In this document: piece by piece, positions 53,901-62,057 of the stretch
How the letters are laid out: the number at the start of each line of letters is the position of its first letter
How positions within the stretch are numbered: position 1 is the first letter of the stretch
Notes under the pieces: generated by a model
The model's database searches: none
What the model saw: only the letters and a program-made list of their open reading frames with translations
Told to the model about the DNA's origin: nothing
Translations under genes and position numbers: made by a program
DNA from: Pisaster brevispinus
Taxonomy: Eukaryota > Echinodermata > Asteroidea > Forcipulatida > Asteriidae
Direction of reading: 5' to 3'
NCBI GenBank assembly: GCA_023634235.1
Contig: JAMKCF010000008.1
Coordinates: 18,003,058-18,067,057, forward strand
Length of the DNA: 64,000 nt

Positions 53901-56900
53901 TGGAAGGATTCCATCTTGATGTTTCTCACCAGCCTCCTCAGGGAAGAGCTTATAAAGCTGTGAAGAGAAACAAAATCAGGGAAATGACATAGCATTAGAT
54001 TGCAAGACATTGCGTCTCAAGACATTGCATCTCAAGACATTGCATCTCAAGACACTGCATCTCAAGACACTGCATCTCAAGACACTGCATCTCAAGCATG
54101 TCAAGACACTGCATCTCAAGCATGTCAGGACATTGCATCTCAAGACATTGCATCTCAAGACATTGCATCTCAAGACATTGCATCTCAAGACATTGCATCT
54201 CAAGACACTGCATCTCAAGACATTGCATCTCAAGACATTGCATCTCAAGACATTGCATCTCAAGACACTGCATCTCAGGACATTGCATCTCATCTCAAGA
54301 CATTGCATCTCAAGACATTGCATCTCAAGACACTGCATCTCATCTCAAGACATTGCATCTCAGGACATTGCATCTCAGGACATTGCATCTCAAGACATTG
54401 CATCTCAAGACACTGCATCTCATCTCAAGACATTGCATCTCAGGAAATTGCATCTCAAGACATTGCATCTCAAGACATTGCATCTCAAGACATTGCATCT
54501 CAAGACATTGCATCTCAAGACATTGCATCTCAACACATTGCATCTCAAGACATTGCATCTCAAGACATTGCATCTCAAGACATTGCATCTCAAGACATTG
54601 CATCTCAGGACATTGCATCTCATCTCAAGACATTGCATCTCAAGACATTGCATCTCAAGACATTGCATCTCAAGACATTGCATCTCAAGACATTGCATCT
54701 CAAGACATTGCATCTCAAGACATTGCATCTCAAGACATTGCATCTCAACACATTGCATCTCAAGACATTGCATCTCAAGACACTGCATCTCATCTCAACA
54801 CATTGCATCTCAAGACATCGCATCTCAAGACATCGCATCTCAGGACATCGCATCTCAGGACATTGCATCTCAAGACACTGCATCTCAAGACATTGCATCT
54901 CGCTTGTGTGACAACTAATAATATCATATATGTTGATAATACTTAATTAGACCATAATTAGGTGTTGTTTGCAGGCATGATACTAATGTACCCCTTGACA
55001 AAAATAATAAAATAATAATATATTAAGAACAAGGCTGACAGACATTAGTGTAGGCTTTTGAAGACTTTTTAAAGCTATTTAATAACAGTTTTGTACTGTT
55101 TTGTTTTGGGTTGTTGTTGGGTTGTTTTGGGTTGTTGTTGTTTTTTTTTTTTTTTGGGGGGGGGTGTTTTTTTAATACAAGTTCGCCCTGAACAACTCTT
55201 AGTAAGGTGCTACTAGAAGAAAATTGTTCAGATGAAAATAACTCCAGAGCTGAAGGAGGGAATTGATATTTCTCTTAAAACATGTAAAACAGTCTAGATT
55301 GTAGGATGAATACACTAGGCGAAGAGTTACAAGGAGATGCAGTATGTGGAATAAAGCCATTGCAATGGCTCTTTGCTCTATGTACATCTCAGCAACAAAA
55401 TCAGAAAGTAGGAAGAATATTACGTCTGTATTTGTAATCTGAGTTATTTAATATCTCTCATCTGTTTGAAAATGGCAGAAAGATTATAATCGTTAGTCAC
55501 AAACATGTCCATTATAAATAACAGATTGTCATTACATGTAGGTTGTGGTAAGGACTGGGCATTTACATGTAAACCCTCTACCAGGCAATCATTGGTGACA
55601 ATGTTTAGCGGTAATTCAGAAATCTTTTTTTAAAAAGAAGTTTCAGGATTACAAATGCTTAAATTATTTCTTCCACCATTGTTTAAAAGAATACTTACAT
55701 GACTTATGAAGAATTTCTCTCCTGCATACATTTATAAAGTGTATGGGAGTAGACATGCCTGCCGAAACATTTCTTATTCAGAATTGTCACATCAATGTTC
55801 TGCTTTGTTTATTTATTTATTTTCAATATTTACACCATAACCATTTTTGATGGAATTTTCAGCAATTGGATGAAAGGTATGTTCTGTTTCACTGAAAACA
55901 AGAGGACCGGAACAAATCTTCATAAATGACTGTTATCACATCTTTTTAAAGTAAAACCTTTACAGCGTGTAATTGATTTCCAGTACACGGTAGTTCCTTA
56001 TAACCTTTCCAATCATTCTATCTCCATCTTGTTCCTGTCCATGTACACCCATGTACAATCTCTAGAGAAGACCAATATTAACAACTGGAACTGTCTTTAA
56101 ACCTCCTCGCAGTACATCAAACCACCAGGGAATATTTGGAATGGCAGAACAGTGTTTAGTAGTCAGCATGCCCCAACCAGTCTAGCATTACACTCGGTGT
56201 CATAATAACTTAAAGGTGAAGTTGAATTACCTTGCACTGAAAGTCCAGCAGCTGGCCGTGGGTTTTACTGATATTGGCGATGCTGTTGTCAGACCAGTGC
56301 ACCTATAATGAATTTACAAGACAGTTGTTACACAACAATAAGGCAGGACTTTTTAGACCATTAAGCCCATCAAAGACTTATGGCTGTGACAATCTAATTG
56401 ACCAATAATATATTTGTGCTGGCAAAGTGATTAAACACGATCTACAATAATTTGGTATTACATACAGTCTGACAGTAGCTTAAATTTACATAAACCTGAA
56501 TGGACAACAAACAATGATTGAGATACATATTTGAACCAAATTTACGTGCATGCAATAGACCTTAAAAATGCACATGACGCCATTTCAGTAGGGTGCCCTC
56601 GCCTAGAGATCAAAAGGAAGTTGTTCATTGGCCAATCCTATGCGCCGCGCGCACAAATCTGTGCATTTTGATTGTTTCGTCACCGTTTTTTCCTCTAACA
56701 TGTCTAAGATGGCAGTTGAATGACGTCAATGCATAAGGTCTATTGTAACTAAAAACAACACAAACATGCTTACCAGAATAAGATTATAAGTAAAAATACC
56801 ACATCACATGTATCATCTGTGAACTGGTTTCCTGGGCCCAATTTCATAGAGCTGCTAAGCACAAAAATTTGCTTAGCATGAAATTTCTTCCTTGATAAAA

Positions 56901-59085
56901 ACAAGATTACCAACCAAATTTCCATGTGTTGCATATTGCTTGTTACTGGTAGTCAGCTGTTGTTTTCTTATCCTGAAAATCACGTGGAAATTTGGTTGGT
57001 AATCCTGTTTTTATCAAGGAAGAAATTTCATGCTAAGCAAATTTTTGTGCTTAGCAGCTCTATGAAATTGGGCCCTGGTTAGCATGGTTAGGTTTGCATT
57101 TTTTTAGCAGATAATTTTTAAGCAATACTTTGTGCTTAAAACCTAAGCAGCTCTATCAAAGTGAGACCTGCAACTGATTTCACTAATTTTTATGCAACTG
57201 ATTTTAAGACCACTTGCATGACTTGTGACATATTTTATTACACAGGATTGTGTAAAGTTTTGTGGAATGGGCTGCTGTAAGTGATGTAATTTTAATTGCC
57301 AACTATTGAACAAGTCTGAACGTGCACAGACATGACAGAATCTTCTAATGCACATTATGAAAGAGAATACATGTAGGTCATAATAAAATGATGTTCAATC
57401 TTGAGAATGAAACAGGCTTGCTCTCCATCAGTAAATGTTGGACAGAAATGAGGTCGTTGAGATTTGGGAGCATTTGGGAGCTACATGTACATAATGACGT
57501 CTTGACAGGCTATTACAGTGAACCTTAGATTAAACATCTAAACAACCTATTGTACATGACGTATGGTAAAAATCTTCCTTTTTGTTTTACCATGGGATAT
57601 TAAAACAATTTAAAATCAAATTTCCACTAGATAACTATGGTTTGTTTGCATTTTTTGTATCCACCTCCCTCTCCCCACATGCCCAAACTCATCCAACCTC
57701 GCCACCCCCCCCCAAACCCATAGTGTTACCCTGAGCCAGCGAGGGGTGTCTGGGTGTCTTTTGGACACCCTGTCTTAAATTTGAACATCCTTACACTATC
57801 TGACTATATTGTAAGTGGATACCCGGTTTTTAAATTTCCAGCAAATTTGGACACCCTTTTACCAAACCCAGAATACCCCCCCCCCCCCCATACTACCCTT
57901 TTCCCATCTCCTTTATATTGCCATCATCTCCCCTTTCCTTCATTCTGGTGTTTTTATAAATTATTGATTTAGTGACTTGTCTTGTACTACATTTGTACTT
58001 TCTTGGTGTTTTATATTTTTTATTAGAGTTCATGTCTACGTGTAATTATTTGTTATGCCTGTGTAGGCTATTTAATCCCCTGTGAAGAAAATTATCACGC
58101 TTTTAAGGTGATTGAATAAACAAAAACAGTATTCGAATCTTGAATCTTTTATGTTCATGTTCAACTTGGTGTAGGGTTAGAAGGGACGCTTTGCCTTTGG
58201 GTTGGGTGCATTGGGCCATAAAGCGCGCTTGTTATGAATGGATGTATGGAAAGATGTTTTCCACAAATAACCCTCCAAATTGTGTGGTTTTCCTTTTACT
58301 ATGTGAACTAACATGGTCCGTTATTTTGCAGAGCCAAAATTGTTATTCAACAAAAGTTCCCTTGAACTGTTACATGTGAAATCAGTTAAGGCATGAGGAG
58401 AGCAAAGTACTCTACCAAATGTACGGATGATATACATTGTACATGTATGCCTAAGCATGTTACATGTAGGTACACATACTTTGCATACAAAAATGTACAA
58501 GTACAATGTATTGTGCAGTACATTGTACATGGCCAAAAACTACATTGGATTTTATGCTAATAATTGACTTAACACTCAAGTTTCATTAGGTGGAATGTAC
58601 CGACATGACTGACGGAGGTAGAGTAGTTTAGCATGCTTACAACATGCAAAGTGCAGGATGTATCATGTATAGGCCTACATACATGTGTAAGTACATTGAC
58701 ACTGTACATCAGACAGGGGCAATGATGGCAATACGGGCCATCCTAAACACAGTGCGCCCTCTACAGTTTGCCCAGGAGTGGTCATTTTCACAGTGCATCA
58801 TGGGAAAAGGTTAACACTTTTACGTAGCTTCAGCGCCCATCACATGACCACAAAGTTCGCTCGTTGTTTGCAAAGCAGCTAGACGTTTGTGTTGACGGCA
58901 TTGTCAGATGGTATTTTATAAATATTCATGAATCATGTAAGCCATTTCACATTTCAAAGCGGTGCTTAGTCGTGATTAGTTGGTTAATAGTTAATTAAAT
59001 GCAGAACTTACCATGAATTTATACTCGTATCTTTTGTCTGAAGTCCTATTCCTGAGACCTTTTCCTTCGATATTGCAGATGAAAA
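38925..59085 (-). CDS. ZCCHC14/ZCCHC2-like protein: PX, SAM, CCHC zinc knuckle (spliced, N-terminus missing)
   Basis: Whole visible coding span: 12 exons, 1210 residues plus stop, all joins in consistent phase. Order by visible residue: PX domain 1-95, helical region 97-144, Gln/Pro-rich disordered region 145-456, SAM about 552-607, long Pro/Gly/Asn/Gln-rich region 608-1160 with a Cys cluster near 1052, CCHC knuckle C1170-C1173-H1178-C1183, conserved tail. In vertebrates ZCCHC14 uses its SAM domain to bind hairpin RNAs and recruits TENT4 poly(A) polymerases for mixed tailing; a cytoplasmic mRNA-stabilising adaptor role is inferred here. Having PX, SAM and CCHC together suggests an ancestral relative of the vertebrate ZCCHC2 and ZCCHC14 pair. 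The first exon or exons and promoter lie beyond 59085, probably beyond the window. Confidence 0.85.
39127..39375 (+). mobile_element. tRNA-derived SINE
   Basis: A-box-like TGGCCAAGTGG at 39131-39141 and canonical B box GGTTCGAATCC at 39189-39199, spaced as in a tRNA with a long variable arm (Leu/Ser class). The body matches the element at 20030-20295 in order over its whole length. It sits antisense in the last intron of the ZCCHC14-like gene. Confidence 0.88.
39520..41064 (-). CDS. ZCCHC14-like exon k: long disordered region and CCHC zinc knuckle
   Basis: Acceptor TACATTCTTAG, donor GTAAGT; phase 1-1, 514 codons. It is mostly Pro/Gly/Asn/Gln/Ser-rich. A cysteine cluster NPGCTSCGCSGQCG lies at about 39907-39956. 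Near the end LTCYNCGRLGHRVAEC is a perfect CX2CX4HX4C knuckle followed by REPAMDF, as in ZCCHC14. Reading past the donor would give a short unrelated tail and a stop at 39482; the spliced form is preferred because the next exon restores the family's C-terminus. Confidence 0.93.
41596..41810 (-). CDS. ZCCHC14-like exon j: Pro/Tyr-rich and acidic region
   Basis: Acceptor TGATTACAG, donor GTACAT; starts phase 2, ends phase 1, 71 codons. It is rich in Asn, Pro, Tyr and Gln (HPPPPFYYQGQLYQ) and ends with Ser/Glu-rich SSPSSPRDSSDENER, which could be a phosphorylated segment. Confidence 0.87.
42029..42455. repeat. diverged tandem duplication, about 210 bp
   Basis: Two successive stretches share in order TATAATTTAA, TTTATATTG, GATCAAAAG, GGGGAT then CATCTGTCCTGCCAACAGATAG or its variant, and a closing GATGGGAG/GACGGGAG. 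Divergence is high, so the duplication is old. It lies in the intron between exons j and i. Confidence 0.75.
42518..42868. repeat. tandem duplication, about 172 bp period
   Basis: TATGGAATTAGTATCCACAC at 42518 recurs as TATGGAATTGGTATCCGCAC at 42690, and the following sequence (AAATAAAC, ATAGATATAATAAAATAGAC, GACTTTACACAG) repeats in the same order. Confidence 0.85.
43363..43442 (-). CDS. ZCCHC14-like exon i: second half of SAM domain
   Basis: Acceptor GGTGTTACAG, donor GTCAGT; starts phase 0, ends phase 2. It encodes LSDQEVESWDIVQGAKGRIK then SQLEQL. The QGAKGRI segment matches the G-A-[RK]-x-[KR]-I signature at the start of the last helix in RNA-binding SAM domains (Smaug/Vts1), which contacts the hairpin loop. 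Confidence 0.88.
43947..44247 (-). CDS. ZCCHC14-like exon h: disordered part and first half of SAM domain
   Basis: Acceptor TTCCCACTAG, donor GTAATT; starts phase 2, ends phase 0, 100 codons. After a Ser/Pro/Tyr-rich stretch it encodes EPLIHEWLKKQRLHKYAKFF then DGKTVEQ, helices 1-3 of a SAM domain of the Smaug/ZCCHC14 kind. Confidence 0.9.
44343..44664. mobile_element. 322-bp MITE with about 35-bp inverted ends
   Basis: Left end CACCCAGTTCAGACAGGC then TCTAGAGTCGC; the right end read on the other strand is CACCTGGTTCAGACAGGC then TCCAGAGTCGC. A second internal inverted pair (TTTCAGAC..., TGTCTGAAACC) is also present. Non-coding, in the intron upstream of exon h. Confidence 0.85.
44899..45125. 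repeat. tandem duplication, about 116 bp period
   Basis: AACCCTCCTACTG, TTCAAT-TCATCA, TGTGGTTTT, AGATAAAC and GATATCAT follow each other twice, at 44899 and at about 45015. Confidence 0.8.
45452..45521 (-). CDS. ZCCHC14-like exon g: short linker exon
   Basis: Acceptor TTTGTTGCAG, donor GTAAGA; starts phase 1, ends phase 2. It encodes RGSTALQFKSTWTPDNSKQL then NN. It has no known domain, but the phases on both sides match the neighbouring exons exactly. Confidence 0.78.
45886..46824 (-). CDS. ZCCHC14-like exon f: Gln/Pro-rich low-complexity region
   Basis: Acceptor AAAATTACAG, donor GTATGG; phase 1-1, 312 codons in one exon. It has polyglutamine (a run of ten near its start), a run of prolines and many His/Ser, with no folded domain. 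It is encoded partly by a CAG/CAA repeat. Composition is prion-like and probably disordered. Confidence 0.9.
46725..46775 (-). repeat. CAG/CAA repeat encoding polyglutamine
   Basis: Read on the - strand these are mixed CAG and CAA codons in exon f of the ZCCHC14-like gene, so the tract is coding. CAA interruptions make it a less pure, more stable tract. Confidence 0.9.
47262..48120. repeat. unidentified repeat-like region with GGGGACC motifs
   Basis: Within the intron between exons f and e. Phrases such as TGGGGACCTTTACCC, CGGGGACCTTCACCC, CGGGGACCCAATTGTCC, TGTGGAGAC and TATGGAGACC recur, with gaps. Small open frames exist on both strands (47281-47712 + and 47262-47645 -), but neither shows a domain or codon pattern I trust. 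It is probably a transposon remnant. Confidence 0.45.
48176..48314. mobile_element. 139-bp TA-flanked MITE
   Basis: Inverted ends of about 36 bp beginning GACCGTGCAAGTCTCGCGCG at left, matching the right end read on the other strand with one mismatch in that stretch. Flanked by TA on both sides (48174-48175 and 48315-48316), which fits a Tc1/mariner-type non-autonomous element. An internal GGGACC-ACTG-TGGTCCC hairpin is present. Confidence 0.88.
48721..48746. repeat. (TC)n microsatellite
   Basis: An uninterrupted dinucleotide run in the intron between exons f and e. Confidence 0.92.
49268..49335. repeat. (GAAT)n-type microsatellite
   Basis: Tetranucleotide repeats of GAAT with AAT and ACGAAA variants, about 150 bp downstream (in transcription sense) of exon e. 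Confidence 0.9.
49488..49630 (-). CDS. ZCCHC14-like exon e: helical region
   Basis: Acceptor CTCCTTTCAG, donor GTAAAT; starts phase 2, ends phase 1, 47 codons. It begins QLSALPKHILQCKLAHSFFR, a short helical segment typical after the PX in this family, and then becomes polar. Confidence 0.85.
51423..51498 (-). CDS. ZCCHC14-like exon d: end of PX domain
   Basis: Acceptor GATCCAAACAG, donor GTGAGT; starts phase 1, ends phase 2. It encodes KQMFSTAHKGDLAEKMLPEI then AEYA, consistent with the C-terminal helix of a PX domain. Confidence 0.82.
51738..51922. mobile_element. 185-bp Harbinger-like MITE
   Basis: Starts GGCCCAATTTCATAGAGCTG and ends with its inverse, flanked by CTG at 51735-51737 and 51923-51925. 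The ends match the 240-bp family, but the interior differs (GAGCAGGATACCAGTCACA), so it is a related subfamily. Confidence 0.85.
51960..52141. mobile_element. decayed MITE relic
   Basis: Contains AAAATACCACGTGTCACATG, CTGGTTTCCTGC, TTGCTTAGCAG and ends TGCTTAAGCAGCTCTGTGAAA. The same order is found around the nested insertion at 56790-57165. Its left end is not clear. Confidence 0.6.
52275..52312. repeat. oligo(T)-oligo(G) junction
   Basis: TTTTTTTTTTTTA then a run of G: the reverse-complement form of the C-then-A junctions seen on the left side of the window. Confidence 0.85.
53891..53957 (-). CDS. ZCCHC14-like exon c: PX domain, Pro-rich loop
   Basis: Acceptor TCTCTTCACAG, donor GTTTGT; starts phase 0, ends phase 1. 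It encodes LYKLFPEEAGEKHQDGILPY followed by LP; with the next exon this gives ILPYLPGK, the P-x-x-P-x-K loop of PX domains. The 15-bp satellite array begins only 44 bp upstream of this exon. Confidence 0.88.
54001..54902. repeat. 15-bp satellite array, about 60 units
   Basis: The unit is GACATTGCATCTCAA. About 900 bp of nearly identical copies, with single-base variants (CACTG, CAGGA, CAACA) and several units expanded by 5 bp (CATCTCATCTCAA) at about 54287, 54338, 54416, 54618 and 54787. Because 15 is a multiple of 3, long open frames arise on both strands; they are by-products and not genes. It lies in an intron, ending 44 bp from the 5' edge of exon c on the - strand. Confidence 0.97.
55098..55172. 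repeat. GT-rich and oligo(T)-oligo(G) tract
   Basis: GGGTTGTT-type repeats followed by a T run and a G run. Confidence 0.85.
56231..56302 (-). CDS. ZCCHC14-like exon b: PX domain, middle
   Basis: Acceptor TTCATTATAG, donor GTAATT; phase 0-0, 24 codons. It encodes VHWSDNSIANISKTHGQLL, ending DFQCK. This is where canonical PX domains carry the basic Arg-Arg/Lys-Tyr phosphoinositide site; here that spot reads ISKTH. Confidence 0.85.
56558..56740. mobile_element. 183-bp TA-flanked MITE
   Basis: Left end GACCTTAAAAATGCACATGA against right end GACCTTATGCATTGACGTCA read on the other strand, flanked by TA at 56556-56557 and 56741-56742. It shares only the outermost TAGACC with the element at 48176. 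Confidence 0.75.
56790..57165. mobile_element. older MITE interrupted by a younger one
   Basis: The left fragment (AAATACCACATCACATG to GGTTTCCTG) and the right fragment (GTTAGCATGG to TAAGCAGCTCTATCAAAG) together resemble the relic at 51960-52141. They are separated exactly by the 240-bp element at 56835-57074. Confidence 0.65.
56835..57074 (-). mobile_element. 240-bp palindromic MITE, Harbinger-like
   Basis: Same length, ends and interior as 19350-19589 but in reverse orientation (the central CAGCTGTTG and GGATAAG sections are inverted). Flanked by CTG at 56832-56834 and 57075-57077. Near-identity with the other copy suggests recent activity. Confidence 0.88.
57356..59011. other. 3' two thirds of the intron between exons a and b
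   Basis: Non-coding. It contains C-rich tracts at 57700-57720 and 57880-57890, and TGTACATGTA-rich sequence from 58430 onward. No inserted gene is seen. Confidence 0.55.
59012..59085 (-). CDS. ZCCHC14-like exon a: start of PX domain
   Basis: Acceptor ATCCCTGCAG, donor GTAAGT; starts phase 1, ends phase 0. It encodes FICNIEGKGLRNR and then KRYEYKFM, matching the first PX strands and joining in frame to VHWSDNS of the next exon. Confidence 0.8.
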
Positions 59086-60360
59086 CTGCAGGGATAACAA
59101 GAATTTTTTTTTTTTTTTAAGCAAACAAAAAAACAAACAAAAACCACAGAGTGATATTGGTCACCTCTTTCTTTACATCATTTTATACACTGTACTTCGT
59201 GGCAACTTTACCAAGTCTTAAAACACATTTGACAATAATTGTCAAAGACCGGTATCCACACATGAAAAAACAAAACTGTGGAAGTTTTCAGTTATGGGAG
59301 TCACACACAAATTTTGAAAACCCAATCCATGTTTTCATACATCAGAGTTTCTGAGTTCGAGAGATCAAAATGATTTAATAGTTTTGCCTAAAAAATACCA
59401 TTTCACTCAGGCAAATGTTTACATGGAAGTGAAGTGAAGTTTCTGTGATTATCTTTTTACCAGATTGTGATTTGTGCATACATGTTGTGCACATTTTTGT
59501 GGACGAAACATTTTCCACCTTCCAAATGCACACACTATCAAACAAGTTTGAAGCACGGTAAGAAAACATTTAGATTTTTAGAAAAAATCTTACAAAATCC
59601 TGCAAAGTCTTGGGCCAGCTACATTTGTAACTTTGTCATGATTGTACATTACTGTTAGTACATTAGTAATTTCTAGCAATGTACAGTGTACATTAAGTGA
59701 GGCAGAAGTAGTCTAGGCCTTTAGTATAAATGTAGCATTCATTGCAGTGCAGGCATTTGGACATTTGTCATGTTTGTATTGTTATGGATCATACATGTAC
59801 ATACATGTACATACATGTATCAACTGTAAACTTCTGCTAAGTTTAATTACTTTTTGACCAGACCAATTTCAGTTCATCCTTGCTCTGTAGTACATATACA
59901 TGCATACATGTAACTACAGTCAAGGTCTGCATTCTGCAACCTCTGCCTTCCAGTCCAACATTGAACAACACTGATCAATGCAACCTTGAGTGCCAATTTT
60001 TATTGTATGTACAGTACATTATGCCCTACCAGGGAACAGTTTCATCCAGCAATTTTGCATAAATAGCCAAAAAATTACTCTATTTTTTTTTGACAATACA
60101 AAATTACGAGCAGAGCAGAGGCCGTTCAGGGAAAGGCAAAAGTAAAAAAACTGCCATCAAAAAAGAGGTGCCCTCCCAGACCCAGCACATTTAACATGTT
60201 TTTAAAAGAATAAATAAGGAACAACATGTACATGTACAACATTTGTACAATGTACAATGTACTGTACAAGTAACTTCTTTTGTTTTTTAAAACTGAATGT
60301 CAATATTGAGTAGCAAAATGAAAATGTTTGGAGTGTGCAGCATTTTGCTCTGCCTGTCAT

Positions 60361-60446
60361 CAAGGCCTTCGTGGCTCAGAAAGCTGTGTAGCCAAGCAAC
60401 TGGGGAGATCACACACTGCGAGTGGCGAAACCACGAGGCCTTCACA
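60361..60446. repeat. short imperfect inverted repeat
   Basis: CAAGGCCTTCGTGG is mirrored by CCACGAGGCCTT about 55 bases later, enough to form a hairpin. There is no further sign of an element. Confidence 0.5.
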
Positions 60447-61625
60447 TTTTGTCACTGGGAATTTTGTATTGTTTTTCTTTACTTCTTGGTTTTGGCTAAC
60501 AACTAGCATTAGCAAATTCAAAACCAATCATAAGTGACGGGGTCAGCATACATGTACACTGTACATTAATCTGAAATGCATTGTGAATGGTTATTCCTTA
60601 TCATATTGCATAAAAATTATGAATAATGTGTAACTGAATCTTTAAAAAGGGAAAAAAAAAGGGAAAACAATAAAAATCTAGTTGGAAAAAGCTTCGGCTT
60701 CACAACTTGTGCGCACACATAGGCTCCCGGATGTACATGTATTGCTTCACAGCTTTGTCTATTAGCCACAAAGGCCTTGATGAAAGGCTTGCATTGCATC
60801 AATGTACAATGTGTACCTAACCATACCATCAGACCATAGGCTATACATGTAGCTCCATGTAGTATTATAGTACATACATGTACATGACACATGTACATGT
60901 ACATGTACATGTAGTACATACAATGTAATGCCAACAGGCATTAGCACAATCCAGTATCTATGTACAGTTAGTAACAATATAACCTGAACAGCTCACACAT
61001 TGTGTAATTCTGTGCACAGGTGCTTGAAGATCTCCCATTCAATTAAAACCAGAAGCACTCTGCTTTCCAACTGTCAGTCAGTGCTGTTTATTGGAAATGT
61101 ACTGAAATAATTGTACTGGGAATGAGACATGCACAGTGAACTTGTTTGCATCGTGTACCCATTAAAAATGCAACCATAGGGTGTGAACTCATTAAACAAT
61201 CAGCGAGCGGAGGGTATTCAACTTTAAAAGGAAAACTGTTTTGTTGGTTTTTTTTCTCTTCTTGGGGAAAAAAACCCTAATTTACACCTGATTTTGACGA
61301 ATGAATTGATTGAAACCAAAACTGGATTTCAAATCTCCTCTCAGTGTATTTGATTTGTTCTTATTGCATGGAACATGTTGTACACGTATACATGTAGTTT
61401 TACATAGTCTCGATGTACATAGTGTACTAATAGCAACATGTTTTATCCTGGTTTGACATTTCAGAGATCGAGGTGTTAGCCTACATGTACTATTAATCCA
61501 AGCTGATTCTCTAGCTGCCTCTCTACCTCTACCATGTCTACCATGTCCACCATGTCCACATACAATGTACACGTACAATGTACATAATGTACAAAATGTA
61601 CATGTATGTGGCTACAAGGTAATTT

Positions 61626-61740
61626 CGGTGGTCTGGTGCTCAGACATCTGACTCTAGAATGCCATAGGTCGTAGTTTTGAATCCATCCGAGATGCCTGGA
61701 TTTTATTTTTTTACAGAACTCAGGAAAGTACTGTGCAGTG
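61626..61740 (+). mobile_element. degenerate tRNA-derived SINE
   Basis: GGTGGTCTGGTGCTCAGACAT resembles a tRNA 5' half with an A box, and GGTCGTAGTTTTGAATCC a decayed B box 46 bases later. A non-tRNA body with GAAAGTACTGTGCAGTGTGC follows. It differs from the other SINEs in the window. Confidence 0.5.
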
Positions 61741-62057
61741 TGCTTTACATCGGTGTTGGGTTAAGCTAAATAACATTCTTTATACATGTACATAGGCCTA
61801 CAAAACATGTATATAAGCGGGTGAACGGAATTCACATCCATACTGGCAGACTTTGACAAAGGTTAACAACCCGGCTACATACAGTCATGACAGTACACTT
61901 TAGATACAGTGTGTGTACATTCTTGTGTACATTCTTGTCTACCAATTGTACAATCTACAACAACCGCCACACACTGTTCCACAAACAAAAACAAATAATC
62001 CAAACTAAATTTATTTTAAAATGCATACGTACATGTACAATGTACACATTGTACATT

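Noticed and set aside
54000..54946. Long open reading frames of about 300 codons on the + strand, and several on the - strand
   Set aside because: They are by-products of a 15-bp tandem repeat with no stop in the unit; the translations are pure repeats in all frames and the array lies in an intron.
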